Below, in pieces: positions 24,865-32,539 of a stretch of 34,753 bases of DNA. The stretch is from an uncultured beta proteobacterium. GTDB lineage: Bacteria > Pseudomonadota > Gammaproteobacteria > Burkholderiales > Burkholderiaceae_C. The stretch covers positions 1 to 34,753 of the forward strand of contig CAJCCO010000057.1 of assembly GCA_903960915.1 (NCBI GenBank), given 5' to 3'. Numbering within the stretch: the first letter of the stretch is position 1; each line of letters opens with the position of its first letter. A model generated the notes under the pieces. It was given only the letters and a program-made list of their open reading frames with translations. It searched no databases and was not told where the DNA came from. The position numbers and the translations under genes are program-made.

Positions 24865-24890
24865 CAGACTGAAAAGTCTGAATATTTTTT
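24865..24890 (+). terminator. Terminator-like hairpin in the flp leader
   Basis: CAGACT (24865-24870) and AGTCTG (24875-24880) form a perfect stem closed by a GAAA tetraloop, followed by AATATTTTTT. The stem is short, so it may be a weak terminator or attenuator. It ends 28 nt before the flp ATG. It could set the ratio of leader transcript to pilus mRNA or act as a 5' stabiliser. Confidence 0.55.
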
Positions 24891-24918
24891 GGCATTCATT
24901 TTTGGAGCTTTACACACC

Positions 24919-25113
24919 ATGAAATCCTTTACCCCTGCGTTGGTTCGATTTATCAAAGAAGAAGACGGCGCCCAAGTCGTTGAATACGCCCTCATCATTG
25001 CCGTTGTGTCTATTGGGCTGGTGTCGGCCTTTGGTTCGAATAGTACTTTGAGCACCAAATTTTCCGAGTTGGTGGCGAGTATAGGCACCTGCTTGACACC
25101 TGGGAAATGTTGA
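24919..25113 (+). CDS. flp: Flp-type type IVc prepilin
   Basis: A 64-residue Flp/Fap pilin, the major fibre subunit of Tad pili. The basic leader of 17 residues ends in EEDG, with predicted cleavage G17|A18. The mature start AQVVEYALIIAVVSIGLV shows the class signature Glu5-Tyr6 and a single hydrophobic helix. The mature tail (SKFSELV-like region, ending CLTPGKC) has two cysteines, C58 and C64, that could form a disulfide. The ATG at 24919 is chosen because it gives the right leader length. It heads the Tad cluster and is followed by its own peptidase gene tadV. Confidence 0.95.
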   Translation: MKSFTPALVRFIKEEDGAQVVEYALIIAVVSIGLVSAFGSNSTLSTKFSELVASIGTCLTPGKC

Positions 25114-25173
25114 AACCTGGCCTAAAAAACCCCACCGTGAAATTCACACCATTCGCTTCCTAGGAGCCACCGC

Positions 25174-25782
25174 TTGTTACTGCAAAGCCTCTCGATGACG
25201 AGTTCAGAATTCCAGGCCATGTTTGAACTGCTGACTCTGCTGGTGTTGAACTGGCGGACGGGAACACTCATGGTTTGTCTGGTGCTGGCGGCGTGCATGG
25301 ACTACCGGTCGCACCGCATCCCCAACTGGCTGGTGGGGTGGGGGGGCTTGCTCGGCGTGGTGCTGAGCTGGCTCTACCCGCCCTTTCACCAGACCAGTGC
25401 ATGGTGGCCGTTACAAGGGCTGGTGATGGGATTGGCTTTGTTTTTGCCCTTTTACCTGCTGGGTCTGATGGGGGCGGGTGATGTGAAGCTCATGGCCATG
25501 GTAGGGGCTTTCATAGGCCCCGGCCACGTGCTGTGGGCGGCGCTCTACACCTTGATCGCTGGCGGTCTGCTGGCCCTGGTGTGGGTGCTGGTGCAAGGGA
25601 CAGAAGGGCGGCTGGTGCGCAACCTCAGCGCGCTGTTTCAGTTGAGCTTTATCAGTCTGGCCCAGTCAGACAAGCCCACTTTGCAGGTGCCTGCTGGGCT
25701 CAGCGCGGGCAAGTTGCCTTACGCCATGGCCATTGCCATTGGCACGCTGACCTTTCTGGTGCGCCACCAGTTGGGTTTTTGA
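25174..25782 (+). CDS. tadV: Flp prepilin peptidase TadV (CpaA)
   Basis: A 202-residue membrane aspartic peptidase of the type IV prepilin peptidase family, which cleaves the Flp and TadE/G leaders. The two catalytic aspartates are D43 (CMDYRSHRIPNWL) and D103 (GAGDVKLM). Several hydrophobic helices surround them. Start TTG 25174 is supported by AGGAG 7 nt upstream (25162-25166); the next ATGs at 25195 and 25219 lack a ribosome binding site. It lacks the N-terminal methyltransferase domain of PilD, as is normal for TadV. Confidence 0.92.
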   Translation: MLLQSLSMTSSEFQAMFELLTLLVLNWRTGTLMVCLVLAACMDYRSHRIPNWLVGWGGLLGVVLSWLYPPFHQTSAWWPLQGLVMGLALFLPFYLLGLMGAGDVKLMAMVGAFIGPGHVLWAALYTLIAGGLLALVWVLVQGTEGRLVRNLSALFQLSFISLAQSDKPTLQVPAGLSAGKLPYAMAIAIGTLTFLVRHQLGF

Positions 25783-25798
25783 TTAAAAAAATGGAAGC

Positions 25799-26647
25799 AT
25801 GCAAATGAAAAATACCAGAGCCGTTCTGATGCTGGTGGTGTCGGTGCTGATGGGCTTGCTGGCTGTCTTCATGACCTTCGGCCGCGCGGCACAACCTGGC
25901 GCCGGCCTGCACACGGTCATCGTGGCCGCTGCCGACATGGAGCCGGGCAGCAAACTCCATGCGGCACAACTCAGCGTGAGCAACTGGCCGCAAGACCCGC
26001 TGCCCGCAGGCACCTTTGCAGACGTCAAGGACCTGCAGGACCGCGTCTTGAAAAGCCCAGTGCAGCGGGGCGAAGTCATTCTTGCCAGCAAGCTAGCGCC
26101 CGTGGGTTCTGCTGGTGGCTTGTCGGCCGTGATTGCCAGTGGCAAACGGGCCATGACGGTGCGTGTCAACGACGTGGTGGGCGTGGCCGGTTTTGCCTTA
26201 CCCGGTAACTATGTCGATATTTTGGTCAATGCGCAGCAAGACAACACCCAAGGCGGGGAACGCCGAACCCTCACCAAGACGGTGCTCGAGCATGTGCTGG
26301 TGCTGGCAGTGGCGCAGGAAGCCGGGCGCGACGACACCAAGCCCCGGCTGGTCAATGCGGTGACGCTGGAGTTGTCGCCAGCGGATGCTGAAAAAATTGA
26401 CCTCGCTCGCAATGTCGGCACCTTGTCGCTGGTGTTGCGCAACCAGGTGGACAAGGCCAGCGTGCGCACAGCAGGCATCACCAAAGCCCAACTGCTGGGT
26501 GACGGCGTGGTGGGCCTTGCGCCCCCTGCGCGAAGGGTGAAAGCCACGCCCACCACCCCCACACAGGCGCCATTGCCAGTGGCGGTGGTCAACCAAACAT
26601 GCGTCGAAGTGATTCAGGACGGCCAGCGGCGCAACCACTGTTTCTGA
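25799..26647 (+). CDS. rcpC: Flp pilus assembly protein RcpC (CpaB)
   Basis: A 282-residue inner-membrane-anchored periplasmic protein. An N-terminal hydrophobic segment (AVLMLVVSVLMGLLAVFMTF) is followed by an SAF-like domain (HTVIVAAADMEPGSKLHAAQLS, about 38-100). A second CpaB-type domain follows (GKRAMTVRVNDVVGVAGFALPGNYVDIL). In Tad systems RcpC is associated with the secretin and its assembly. ATG 25799 or the one two codons later could be the start. It follows tadV by 16 nt. Confidence 0.92.
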   Translation: MQMKNTRAVLMLVVSVLMGLLAVFMTFGRAAQPGAGLHTVIVAAADMEPGSKLHAAQLSVSNWPQDPLPAGTFADVKDLQDRVLKSPVQRGEVILASKLAPVGSAGGLSAVIASGKRAMTVRVNDVVGVAGFALPGNYVDILVNAQQDNTQGGERRTLTKTVLEHVLVLAVAQEAGRDDTKPRLVNAVTLELSPADAEKIDLARNVGTLSLVLRNQVDKASVRTAGITKAQLLGDGVVGLAPPARRVKATPTTPTQAPLPVAVVNQTCVEVIQDGQRRNHCF

Positions 26648-26708
26648 CAAGCGCGTAGGCCCTCGGCATCACAAAAAACATCTCCCCAATTTCCGATTGG
26701 AAAACCCT

Positions 26709-28193
26709 GTGAAAAAAACATCTTTTGCGCTGGCACTCCTGGCCTGGCTGCTGCTGAGCGTGCCAGCATGGTCTGCGACCGACAAGCCGGCGGCGCCTTC
26801 AACACCACCTGCCGCAACCGCCCCTGCGCTCAAACCGTGCGCCAGCGTGACGGTGGCGCCACCCACCTACGTGGTGTTGGGTAAATCTACCGTGGTGGCG
26901 CTGCCCACGGCGGCCGTGCGCCTGGTGATGGGGGGCCACAGCGCAGGGGCGGGCCGAGCCGGCAAGCCAGGCCAGTCGGCGGACAAGGGCAGCACCAACC
27001 CGACCTCAGCCAGTGCCAGTTCAAGTACCACTTACGACGGCGTGGCAGACCTGGACGTGGTGTTGCTCAGCCCGTCTGAGTTGTACCTGCTGGGTAAAAA
27101 AGCCGGCTCCATGAACCTGGTGTTGCAAAACGCCGAGAACCAATGTGCTGTCATGGACGTCATCGTCACGGTGGACGCAACCCCCTTGCAGGCCCAGTTG
27201 GCCGAGTTGATGCCGGAAGAAACGGGCATCAAGGTCAGAGGGTCAGAAAACGCCCTGGTGTTGACCGGCCACATCAGCGACGGCTTGAAGCTGGACCAGG
27301 CGCTGAGCCTGGCTACCTCGTACGGTGACGGCAAGCGCGTGGTGAATCTGTTGCGCGTATCGGCTCCGCACCAGGTCATGCTGGAGGTCAAGATTGCCGA
27401 GGTCAGCAAAACCCTGATCGACAGGCTCGGCTCGAGTGCCGCTATCAAGCGCACCAGCAACGGGGGCGAGAACGTGTTCTCTATGCTGTCAGACTTTTTG
27501 AGCCAGGGCGGCGGCTTGCTCGAAGCCTTGGATGTGGGTAAGACCCGCTTCAAGCTGGACGGTCAACAAGAAGATGGGCTGGTGCGCGTGCTGGCCGAGC
27601 CCAACCTGATGGCGATCAGCGGGCAGTCCGCCAGTTTTTTGTCGGGTGGAAAAATTTTCATCCCCGTTGCGCAAAGCACAGACGCCAGCACCGGTGGCAG
27701 CTCGGTTACCTTGCAAGAAAAAGAATATGGCATTGGCGTGCGCTTCACGCCCACGGTGCTGGACGGCAGCCGCATCAATCTCAAGCTGGTGTCCGAGGTG
27801 TCTGACCTGTCGCAAACCGGCTCACCGTTCTCCACGGTCAATGGCGTGGTGTCGGTGATTCCGTCTTTGACCGTGCGCCGCGCCGACACCACGGTGCAAC
27901 TCAACGACGGGCAGAGTTTTGTCATTGCCGGCTTGATCAAAAACAACGCATCTACCGCTATCAAGCGCTTTCCAGGCCTGGGCGAGGTGCCCATTTTGGG
28001 CGCCTTGTTTCGCAGTACGGAGTTTCAGAAAGACCAGACCGAGCTGCTGTTCGTGATCACTCCGCGCCTGGTGAAGCCCCTGGCCAAGGTGCCCACCTTG
28101 CCCACCTCCAACTACCGTGAGCCCAGCCGCCAGGACGTCATGCTCCACGGCAAGGCGGAAGCTTCAGCTCCTGTAATCACTCCCGCACCCTGA
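26709..28193 (+). CDS. rcpA: Tad pilus secretin RcpA (CpaC)
   Basis: A 494-residue outer-membrane secretin through which the Flp pilus exits. GTG 26709 gives a classical signal peptide (KKTSFALALLAWLLLSVPAWSA, cleavage after A23) with GGAAAA upstream; a TTG four codons earlier is less convincing. The N-terminal domain PTYVVLGKSTVVALP...LLSPSELYLLGKKAGSMNLVL is the CpaC pilus domain, but it is interrupted by about 35 Gly/Ser/Ala/Thr residues (75-110). The C-terminal secretin domain ends with GLGEVPILGALFRSTEFQKDQTELLFVITPRLVKP. It is 61 nt after rcpC. Confidence 0.93.
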   Translation: MKKTSFALALLAWLLLSVPAWSATDKPAAPSTPPAATAPALKPCASVTVAPPTYVVLGKSTVVALPTAAVRLVMGGHSAGAGRAGKPGQSADKGSTNPTSASASSSTTYDGVADLDVVLLSPSELYLLGKKAGSMNLVLQNAENQCAVMDVIVTVDATPLQAQLAELMPEETGIKVRGSENALVLTGHISDGLKLDQALSLATSYGDGKRVVNLLRVSAPHQVMLEVKIAEVSKTLIDRLGSSAAIKRTSNGGENVFSMLSDFLSQGGGLLEALDVGKTRFKLDGQQEDGLVRVLAEPNLMAISGQSASFLSGGKIFIPVAQSTDASTGGSSVTLQEKEYGIGVRFTPTVLDGSRINLKLVSEVSDLSQTGSPFSTVNGVVSVIPSLTVRRADTTVQLNDGQSFVIAGLIKNNASTAIKRFPGLGEVPILGALFRSTEFQKDQTELLFVITPRLVKPLAKVPTLPTSNYREPSRQDVMLHGKAEASAPVITPAP

Positions 28194-28203
28194 GGCCCCC
28201 GCC

Positions 28204-28473
28204 ATGAACCATCTCACGCTACTTTCACTGCCGCTGGTCCTGGTGGCCTGCGCCAGCGTCACCCCGCAGTACGACACCCAATTTGGCCTGGCCGTGCGCG
28301 CCGCGTTGGTGCAACAGACCTTGCACCCTGAGGCGGGCAACCGGCCCGATGAGGTCAGTGGCATGGACGGCAAGGCCGCCCGCGAATCCATGTTGCTGTA
28401 CCAGTCGAGCTTCCGGGAGCCGCCTCCCGTGGTCAATGTTATTCAGGTGGGCGGAGGCGCCACGGGCAAGTAG
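28204..28473 (+). CDS. Small Tad-associated lipoprotein
   Basis: An 89-residue protein with a lipobox (LLSLPLVLVACAS, predicted lipidated C16). It probably sits in the outer membrane. The mature part (SVTPQYDTQFGLAVRAALVQQTLHPEAG, then GMDGKAARESMLLYQSSF) resembles small lipoproteins coded after the secretin in other betaproteobacterial Tad loci. By position it could serve as pilotin-like partner of RcpA (the RcpB or CpaD/CpaO place), but this is inference and no pilotin motif is visible. It lies 10 nt after rcpA. Confidence 0.8.
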   Translation: MNHLTLLSLPLVLVACASVTPQYDTQFGLAVRAALVQQTLHPEAGNRPDEVSGMDGKAARESMLLYQSSFREPPPVVNVIQVGGGATGK

Positions 28474-28480
28474 AGCGGCG

Positions 28481-29026
28481 ATGACGATGTTTTGTGAAAT
28501 ACCCATGCATGCGAAAAAAACGATGAAAGCCAGGCACGCCAGACATGCTGCCACGCCAACACGTCAGCGTGGCGCGCAGGCGGTCGAGTTTGCGCTGGTG
28601 CTGCCGTTTTTTCTGGTGCTGCTCATGCTCACCATTGACCTGGGTTTTTTGATGCTCAACAAGGCGGTTATCACCAACGCCAGCCGTGAAGCTGCGCGTG
28701 CCGGCAGCCTGTTGACTGCTACTGCCTGGAGCCCCAGCGACGTAGCCGCTGTGGCCTGCAATTACGCCAAAAGTGCCTTGATCAGCACCAGCCAGGGGAG
28801 CCGTACCAGCAACTGCAGCGGTACGTCCGACCCGGTCATTGTGGTGAGCAACCTCAACGGCAATCTCAGCCCGAAAATGGGCGACCCCATTCGCGTGCAA
28901 ATGACCTATGCGTACCAGGGCTTGCTCAAATCCTTGTGGGGAACCAGCCAAGGTCAAACGCCTGGGTCTCAAACCCTGGAATCGGTCTGGACATTGACCG
29001 CCACGAGCACCATGCGCCATGAATAA
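28481..29026 (+). CDS. tadE: TadE-like minor pseudopilin
   Basis: A 181-residue protein if started at ATG 28481; ATG 28505 or 28523 are alternatives with no decisive ribosome binding site. After a basic leader the motif RQRGAQAVEFALVLPFFLVLLMLTIDLG matches TadE-like pseudopilins, with processing expected at the Gly before AQAVEF. The single N-terminal helix is followed by NASREAARAGSLLT, the typical continuation, and a soluble domain of about 110 residues. TadE helps pilus assembly. Its stop overlaps the tadG start by 8 nt. Confidence 0.88.
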   Translation: MTMFCEIPMHAKKTMKARHARHAATPTRQRGAQAVEFALVLPFFLVLLMLTIDLGFLMLNKAVITNASREAARAGSLLTATAWSPSDVAAVACNYAKSALISTSQGSRTSNCSGTSDPVIVVSNLNGNLSPKMGDPIRVQMTYAYQGLLKSLWGTSQGQTPGSQTLESVWTLTATSTMRHE

Positions 29027-30215
29027 CAGGTTTGCCAGACAACGTGGTGCCATGCTCGTCACCGCGTCCCTTTTCATGATCTTCTTGATAGGCCTGGCTG
29101 CCGTGGTGGTGGACGTGGGCCACATGATGACAGCCCGCAACGCGCTGCAAAACGCGGCCGATGCGGCCGCTCTGGCGGGGGCCAGTTGTCTGACCCGCAG
29201 CTCGGCCCCGTCCGGCCAGGATTGCACCAGCACGCCCAGCGCCTCATTGAACTGGGCCATGGCCAAAACCAAGGCTGAGTTGACTATTCGCCTGAATCAG
29301 GTGGATGGTGTGTCCCTGGTGGATGGCACCGTCACCACCGGTTACAAAAATATGGCCGGTACGCCGGCTAATTTACAAGCCATCACCTTGAGCCCGGTGG
29401 GCGCCTATGACAAACCGGCGGTGTGGGTGCAACTGCGCAAGGCCCCTGGCAGCAATGGCGGCCCCTTGCAAATGCTGATGAGCAATCTGTATGGTGGCAG
29501 CGGTTTGTCTATGACGGCCACGGCGGTGGCGGTGATTTCGTCACCGGCGACGGTGCCGCCCAACAGCCTGATCCCGTACGCCATCAACCAATGCATGTTC
29601 AATTTGTACTGGGACACCGCCCGCAACGCGCCCCGCCTGGCCACCCTAACCTCGCTCAAAGGCGTGCCCCAGGTTCTGGGTCAGCCCTGGGTGTTCAGGA
29701 TTGGTTCGCTCGACGACGACGACGATGATGATGACCATGACGATGACTGTGATTCTGGACAGTGGAGCAGCTTTGGCAGTAATGATCGCAAGGGAGGGGA
29801 TGAAGAGAATGACAGCAAGGGTGAGAAAAACGCCAAGTCCAGCAAGGCGCTGATGTCCAGCGGTAACGCCAGCGCAGTGTCCATCGGCGACCCAATCGTG
29901 ATTCAACCAGACCCCAATACGGATTTCCGCAGTTTGGCTGCGCAGTACCCACCTGGGGCGGATGTCACCCTGGCCGTGATCAACCAGGCCAAAGGACTCA
30001 ACGCGGTCGGTTCAACCCCGGTAGTGGGCTTTGCCGGTTTTCGCATCACCGTCATCAGGGATGGCTCTGATGGATCCCAGGGTGGCTCTGATAAATCCCA
30101 GGGTAAATCTGATCAATACATCCAAGGCCAATTTATCCAAAACACCACCACAGCGGGTGCCAGTGGCGTAGGGGCCTATTTCGGCACTTACACACCACCC
30201 CGGCTTGCGCAATGA
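29019..30215 (+). CDS. tadG: TadG-like pilus-assembly protein with acidic low-complexity insert
   Basis: A 398-residue protein. The N-terminus RQRGAMLVTASLFMIFLIGLAAVVVDVGHMMTARNALQNAADAAALAGA is the TadG/TadE-like transmembrane segment. The rest should be periplasmic or surface-exposed. Around residues 230-280 lies an unusual insert: eight aspartates, His, three more Asp, then a Lys/Asp/Ser/Gly-rich stretch. Near residues 349-366 is a GSDGSQG/GSDKSQG repeat from a 21-bp tandem duplication. TadG is needed for Flp pilus function in several bacteria, its exact role being unclear. The gene overlaps tadE and ends 10 nt before tadZ. Confidence 0.88.
   Translation: MNNRFARQRGAMLVTASLFMIFLIGLAAVVVDVGHMMTARNALQNAADAAALAGASCLTRSSAPSGQDCTSTPSASLNWAMAKTKAELTIRLNQVDGVSLVDGTVTTGYKNMAGTPANLQAITLSPVGAYDKPAVWVQLRKAPGSNGGPLQMLMSNLYGGSGLSMTATAVAVISSPATVPPNSLIPYAINQCMFNLYWDTARNAPRLATLTSLKGVPQVLGQPWVFRIGSLDDDDDDDDHDDDCDSGQWSSFGSNDRKGGDEENDSKGEKNAKSSKALMSSGNASAVSIGDPIVIQPDPNTDFRSLAAQYPPGADVTLAVINQAKGLNAVGSTPVVGFAGFRITVIRDGSDGSQGGSDKSQGKSDQYIQGQFIQNTTTAGASGVGAYFGTYTPPRLAQ
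29712..29753 (+). repeat. Poly-aspartate codon tract within tadG
   Basis: A trinucleotide-repeat-like run of GAC and GAT codons interrupted by CAT and TGT encodes eight Asp, His, three Asp, Cys, Asp (residues 232-245). Mixed use of GAC and GAT makes slippage less likely than in a pure repeat. Length changes by multiples of three would keep the frame. Confidence 0.85.
30063..30116 (+). repeat. 21-bp tandem repeat within tadG
   Basis: GGCTCTGATGGATCCCAGGGT (30063-30083) is repeated at 30084-30104 with two to three changes, and a third partial copy (AAATCTGATCAA) follows to 30116. It encodes GSDGSQG-GSDKSQG-KSDQ. The unit is a multiple of three, so copy-number variation would not shift the frame. 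Confidence 0.85.
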
Positions 30216-30225
30216 GGACAACTTC

Positions 30226-31098
30226 ATGAGAACCGATATTCCCGGATACCGCGCCGCAACCGAAGCCCCCAGTCCTCCCGGTGCGCCCCCCAGGCGCGCT
30301 CAGGTGCTGGCTTTCGTGGCCAGCAAGGGCGGGTGCGGCGCCACCTTTCTGGCCGTCAATCTGGGTCATGTGCTGGCAAGCCGGGACACGTCGGGTACCA
30401 AGGTGCTGCTCATCGACCTTAATTTGCAATTGGGAGAGGCCGCGTGGCTGGTGCGCGACAGCCCGCCCAGCCATGACATGGCCGAAGTGGCGCGCCATAT
30501 TGCCAGGCTAGATGCCTCCTTTCTGCACGCCTCGCTGCAGCAGGTCACGCCCAACTTTTCAATTCTGGCTGCGCCCGAAAACCCGGCCCATGCCTTGCAG
30601 GTCAAAGTCGAGCACCTGGACGCCATTTTGGACCTGGCCGTGACGCAGTTTGATTTCATCTTGCTCGATGTGAACGTGCCGCTAGACGAGCTCAAGCTCA
30701 GGGCTTTGGACCGTTCAAACCATATATTTTTGGTGACCCAGGCCATGCTGCCGGCCGTGCGCAATGCCCATCGCCTGCTGGCCATGTTTGCCTCACTCGG
30801 TTATCCGCGGGACAAGGTTCAGGTGGTGTTGAACCGCTATGCCAAACGCCAGGCCCGCGGCCACGACCTTGGCCTGGATGAAATGCACCATGTGCTGGGC
30901 GAACAGCCTTTCTTCACCGTACCCAACGGCTTCAAGGAAGTGGCCCAGGCCATCAACCTGGGCGAGCCGCTGGCCCAAGTGGACGCCACCAGCCCGGTCT
31001 ACCACGCCCTGTGTGCGCTGGCTCAATCCGTGCAACCCCTGGGCGTCAGGCATCGTGCCAGTTGGCTGCATCGTCTTTGGCGACGTGCTGCCCCTTAA
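30226..31098 (+). CDS. tadZ: Tad pilus localisation ATPase TadZ (CpaE), receiver domain absent
   Basis: A 290-residue MinD/ParA-type ATPase. ATG 30226 has a GAGGA ribosome binding site 7 nt upstream. The deviant Walker A is SKGGCGAT (residues 33-40), with the signature K34 but Ala where a second Lys would be; this is common in TadZ. Then come VLLIDLNLQLGEAAWL and QFDFILLDVNVP. Longer CpaE/TadZ proteins carry an N-terminal receiver-like domain of about 120 residues, but here only about 25 disordered Pro-rich residues precede the ATPase. It should place the Tad machine at its cellular site. Confidence 0.9.
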   Translation: MRTDIPGYRAATEAPSPPGAPPRRAQVLAFVASKGGCGATFLAVNLGHVLASRDTSGTKVLLIDLNLQLGEAAWLVRDSPPSHDMAEVARHIARLDASFLHASLQQVTPNFSILAAPENPAHALQVKVEHLDAILDLAVTQFDFILLDVNVPLDELKLRALDRSNHIFLVTQAMLPAVRNAHRLLAMFASLGYPRDKVQVVLNRYAKRQARGHDLGLDEMHHVLGEQPFFTVPNGFKEVAQAINLGEPLAQVDATSPVYHALCALAQSVQPLGVRHRASWLHRLWRRAAP

Positions 31099-31125
31099 GC
31101 CCTGTTTTTTTCATCAAGGACATTT

Positions 31126-32529
31126 ATGAACCTGCTGGATATGCGTGAACTGCTGAGAAGCAAACCGGAGCCGATGCCTGTGCCGGCGCGCATGGAATTG
31201 ACAGGCACTGAGTTCCTGCCCGGCTTAAGCCAAACCCCAGACGCCAGTGCCTATCTAGCCCTGAAGAGCCAGCTGCATTTGCAGTTGCTGGACCAAGTTG
31301 ATTTAGGGGCGCTGGAGGCGATGAGCGATGTGCGCTTGCGTCAGGAAATTGCGCAGGTGGTGGAGGTCTTGCTGACCGAGCACCCCACGCCCATCAACGA
31401 GCGTGAGCGCCGCCTGCTGGTGCGCGACATTCAGAACGAGATGCTGGGCCTGGGGCCGCTGGAGTTGCTGATGGCCGACGCCACGGTGTCAGACATTCTG
31501 GTCAACAGCTACAACCAAATTTATGTGGAGCGCCAAGGGCGCCTGGCGCTCACCCCGGTGAGCTTCAACGACGATGCACACCTGATGCGCATCATCGACA
31601 AGATTGTTTCTCGGGTAGGCCGGCGCATTGATGAGAGCAGCCCGATGGTGGATGCCCGCTTGCCCGACGGCTCGCGCGTGAACGCCATTATTCCGCCGGT
31701 CGCGCTGGATGGCCCCATGCTCTCGATTCGTCGCTTCGCCGTCATTCCCCTGCAAATGGCCGATCTGGTCAACGTGCAACAGTCCCTGACGCCGGCGATG
31801 GCTTTTTTGCTGCAAGCGCTGGCCCGCTCCAAAACCAACCTGCTGATTTCCGGGGGCACCGGGTCTGGAAAAACCACGCTGCTCAACATCCTGTCGGGCT
31901 TTATTCCCGCCCATGAGCGCGTCATCACCATTGAAGATGCGGCCGAGTTGCAGTTGCAGCAGCCCCACGTGGTGCGGCTCGAATCCAGGCCACCCAACAT
32001 TGAGGGCAAGGGTGAAATAAACCCGCGCGCCTTGGTGAAAAATGCGCTGCGCATGCGACCTGACCGCATCATCATCGGCGAGGTGCGCGGGGGCGAAGCG
32101 GTTGATATGTTGCAGGCCATGAACACCGGGCACGAAGGCTCCATGAGCACCATCCACGCCAACAGTGCACGCGACGCGCTCTCACGTATGGAGAACATGG
32201 TGGGGCTCTCGGGTATCAACCTGCCCCATAAGACCAGCCGCCAGCAAATTGCCTCGGCCATCACCGTCATCATTCAGGCCAACCGATTGAGTGACGGACG
32301 CCGAAAAATCACCAGCATCCAGGAAGTGACCGGCATGGAGGGCGAGGTGATTACCCTGCAAGAAATTTTTACCTTTGTGCAATCTGGGGTGGATGCGAAA
32401 GGCCAGGTGCTGGGGCATTTTCAGGCCACTGGCGTGCGTCCCCAGTTTGCCGACAAACTGCATGCACAAGGCATTCAACTGCCCAACAGCCTGTTTGAGC
32501 CGTCTTTTCCGATGAATAAGGACGAATGA
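31126..32529 (+). CDS. tadA: Tad pilus secretion ATPase TadA (CpaF)
   Basis: A 467-residue hexameric ATPase that powers Flp pilus extension and retraction. N-terminal domain motifs are LGLGPLELLMADATVSDILVNSYNQIYVER and the RRIDESSPMVDARLPDGSRVN segment. Walker A is GGTGSGKTT (243-251), the Asp box is near VITIEDAAEL, Walker B is DRIIIGEVRGGEA with E319, and the His box is TGHEGSMSTIHANS (H336, H344). All catalytic features are intact. It follows tadZ by 27 nt and precedes tadB by 10 nt. Confidence 0.96.
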   Translation: MNLLDMRELLRSKPEPMPVPARMELTGTEFLPGLSQTPDASAYLALKSQLHLQLLDQVDLGALEAMSDVRLRQEIAQVVEVLLTEHPTPINERERRLLVRDIQNEMLGLGPLELLMADATVSDILVNSYNQIYVERQGRLALTPVSFNDDAHLMRIIDKIVSRVGRRIDESSPMVDARLPDGSRVNAIIPPVALDGPMLSIRRFAVIPLQMADLVNVQQSLTPAMAFLLQALARSKTNLLISGGTGSGKTTLLNILSGFIPAHERVITIEDAAELQLQQPHVVRLESRPPNIEGKGEINPRALVKNALRMRPDRIIIGEVRGGEAVDMLQAMNTGHEGSMSTIHANSARDALSRMENMVGLSGINLPHKTSRQQIASAITVIIQANRLSDGRRKITSIQEVTGMEGEVITLQEIFTFVQSGVDAKGQVLGHFQATGVRPQFADKLHAQGIQLPNSLFEPSFPMNKDE

Positions 32530-32539
32530 GGACCTTGCC

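Larger units (their letters stand above)
24616..24918. other. 303-bp divergent control region between xthA and flp
   Basis: No gene is seen here. The stretch contains an FNR/Anr-type box (24700-24713), repeated elements CTGGCAAGT (24825-24833) and TTGGCAAGT (24839-24847), with a related GCAAGT further upstream near 24762, and a terminator-like hairpin (24865-24890). It is less GC-rich than its surroundings. It must hold promoters for both xthA and the Tad pilus cluster; I could not find convincing -35/-10 boxes or a GG-N10-GC sigma-54 match. Confidence 0.6.

Noticed and set aside
24616..24918. Possible insertion-sequence remnant or mobile-element scar before flp
   Set aside because: No terminal inverted repeats, target duplication or transposase-like reading frame could be found; the stretch is better explained as a control region.
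29712..29753. Poly-Asp tract as a phase-variable microsatellite that switches tadG off
   Set aside because: The unit is three bases, so slippage would keep the frame, and the codons are mixed GAC/GAT with interruptions.
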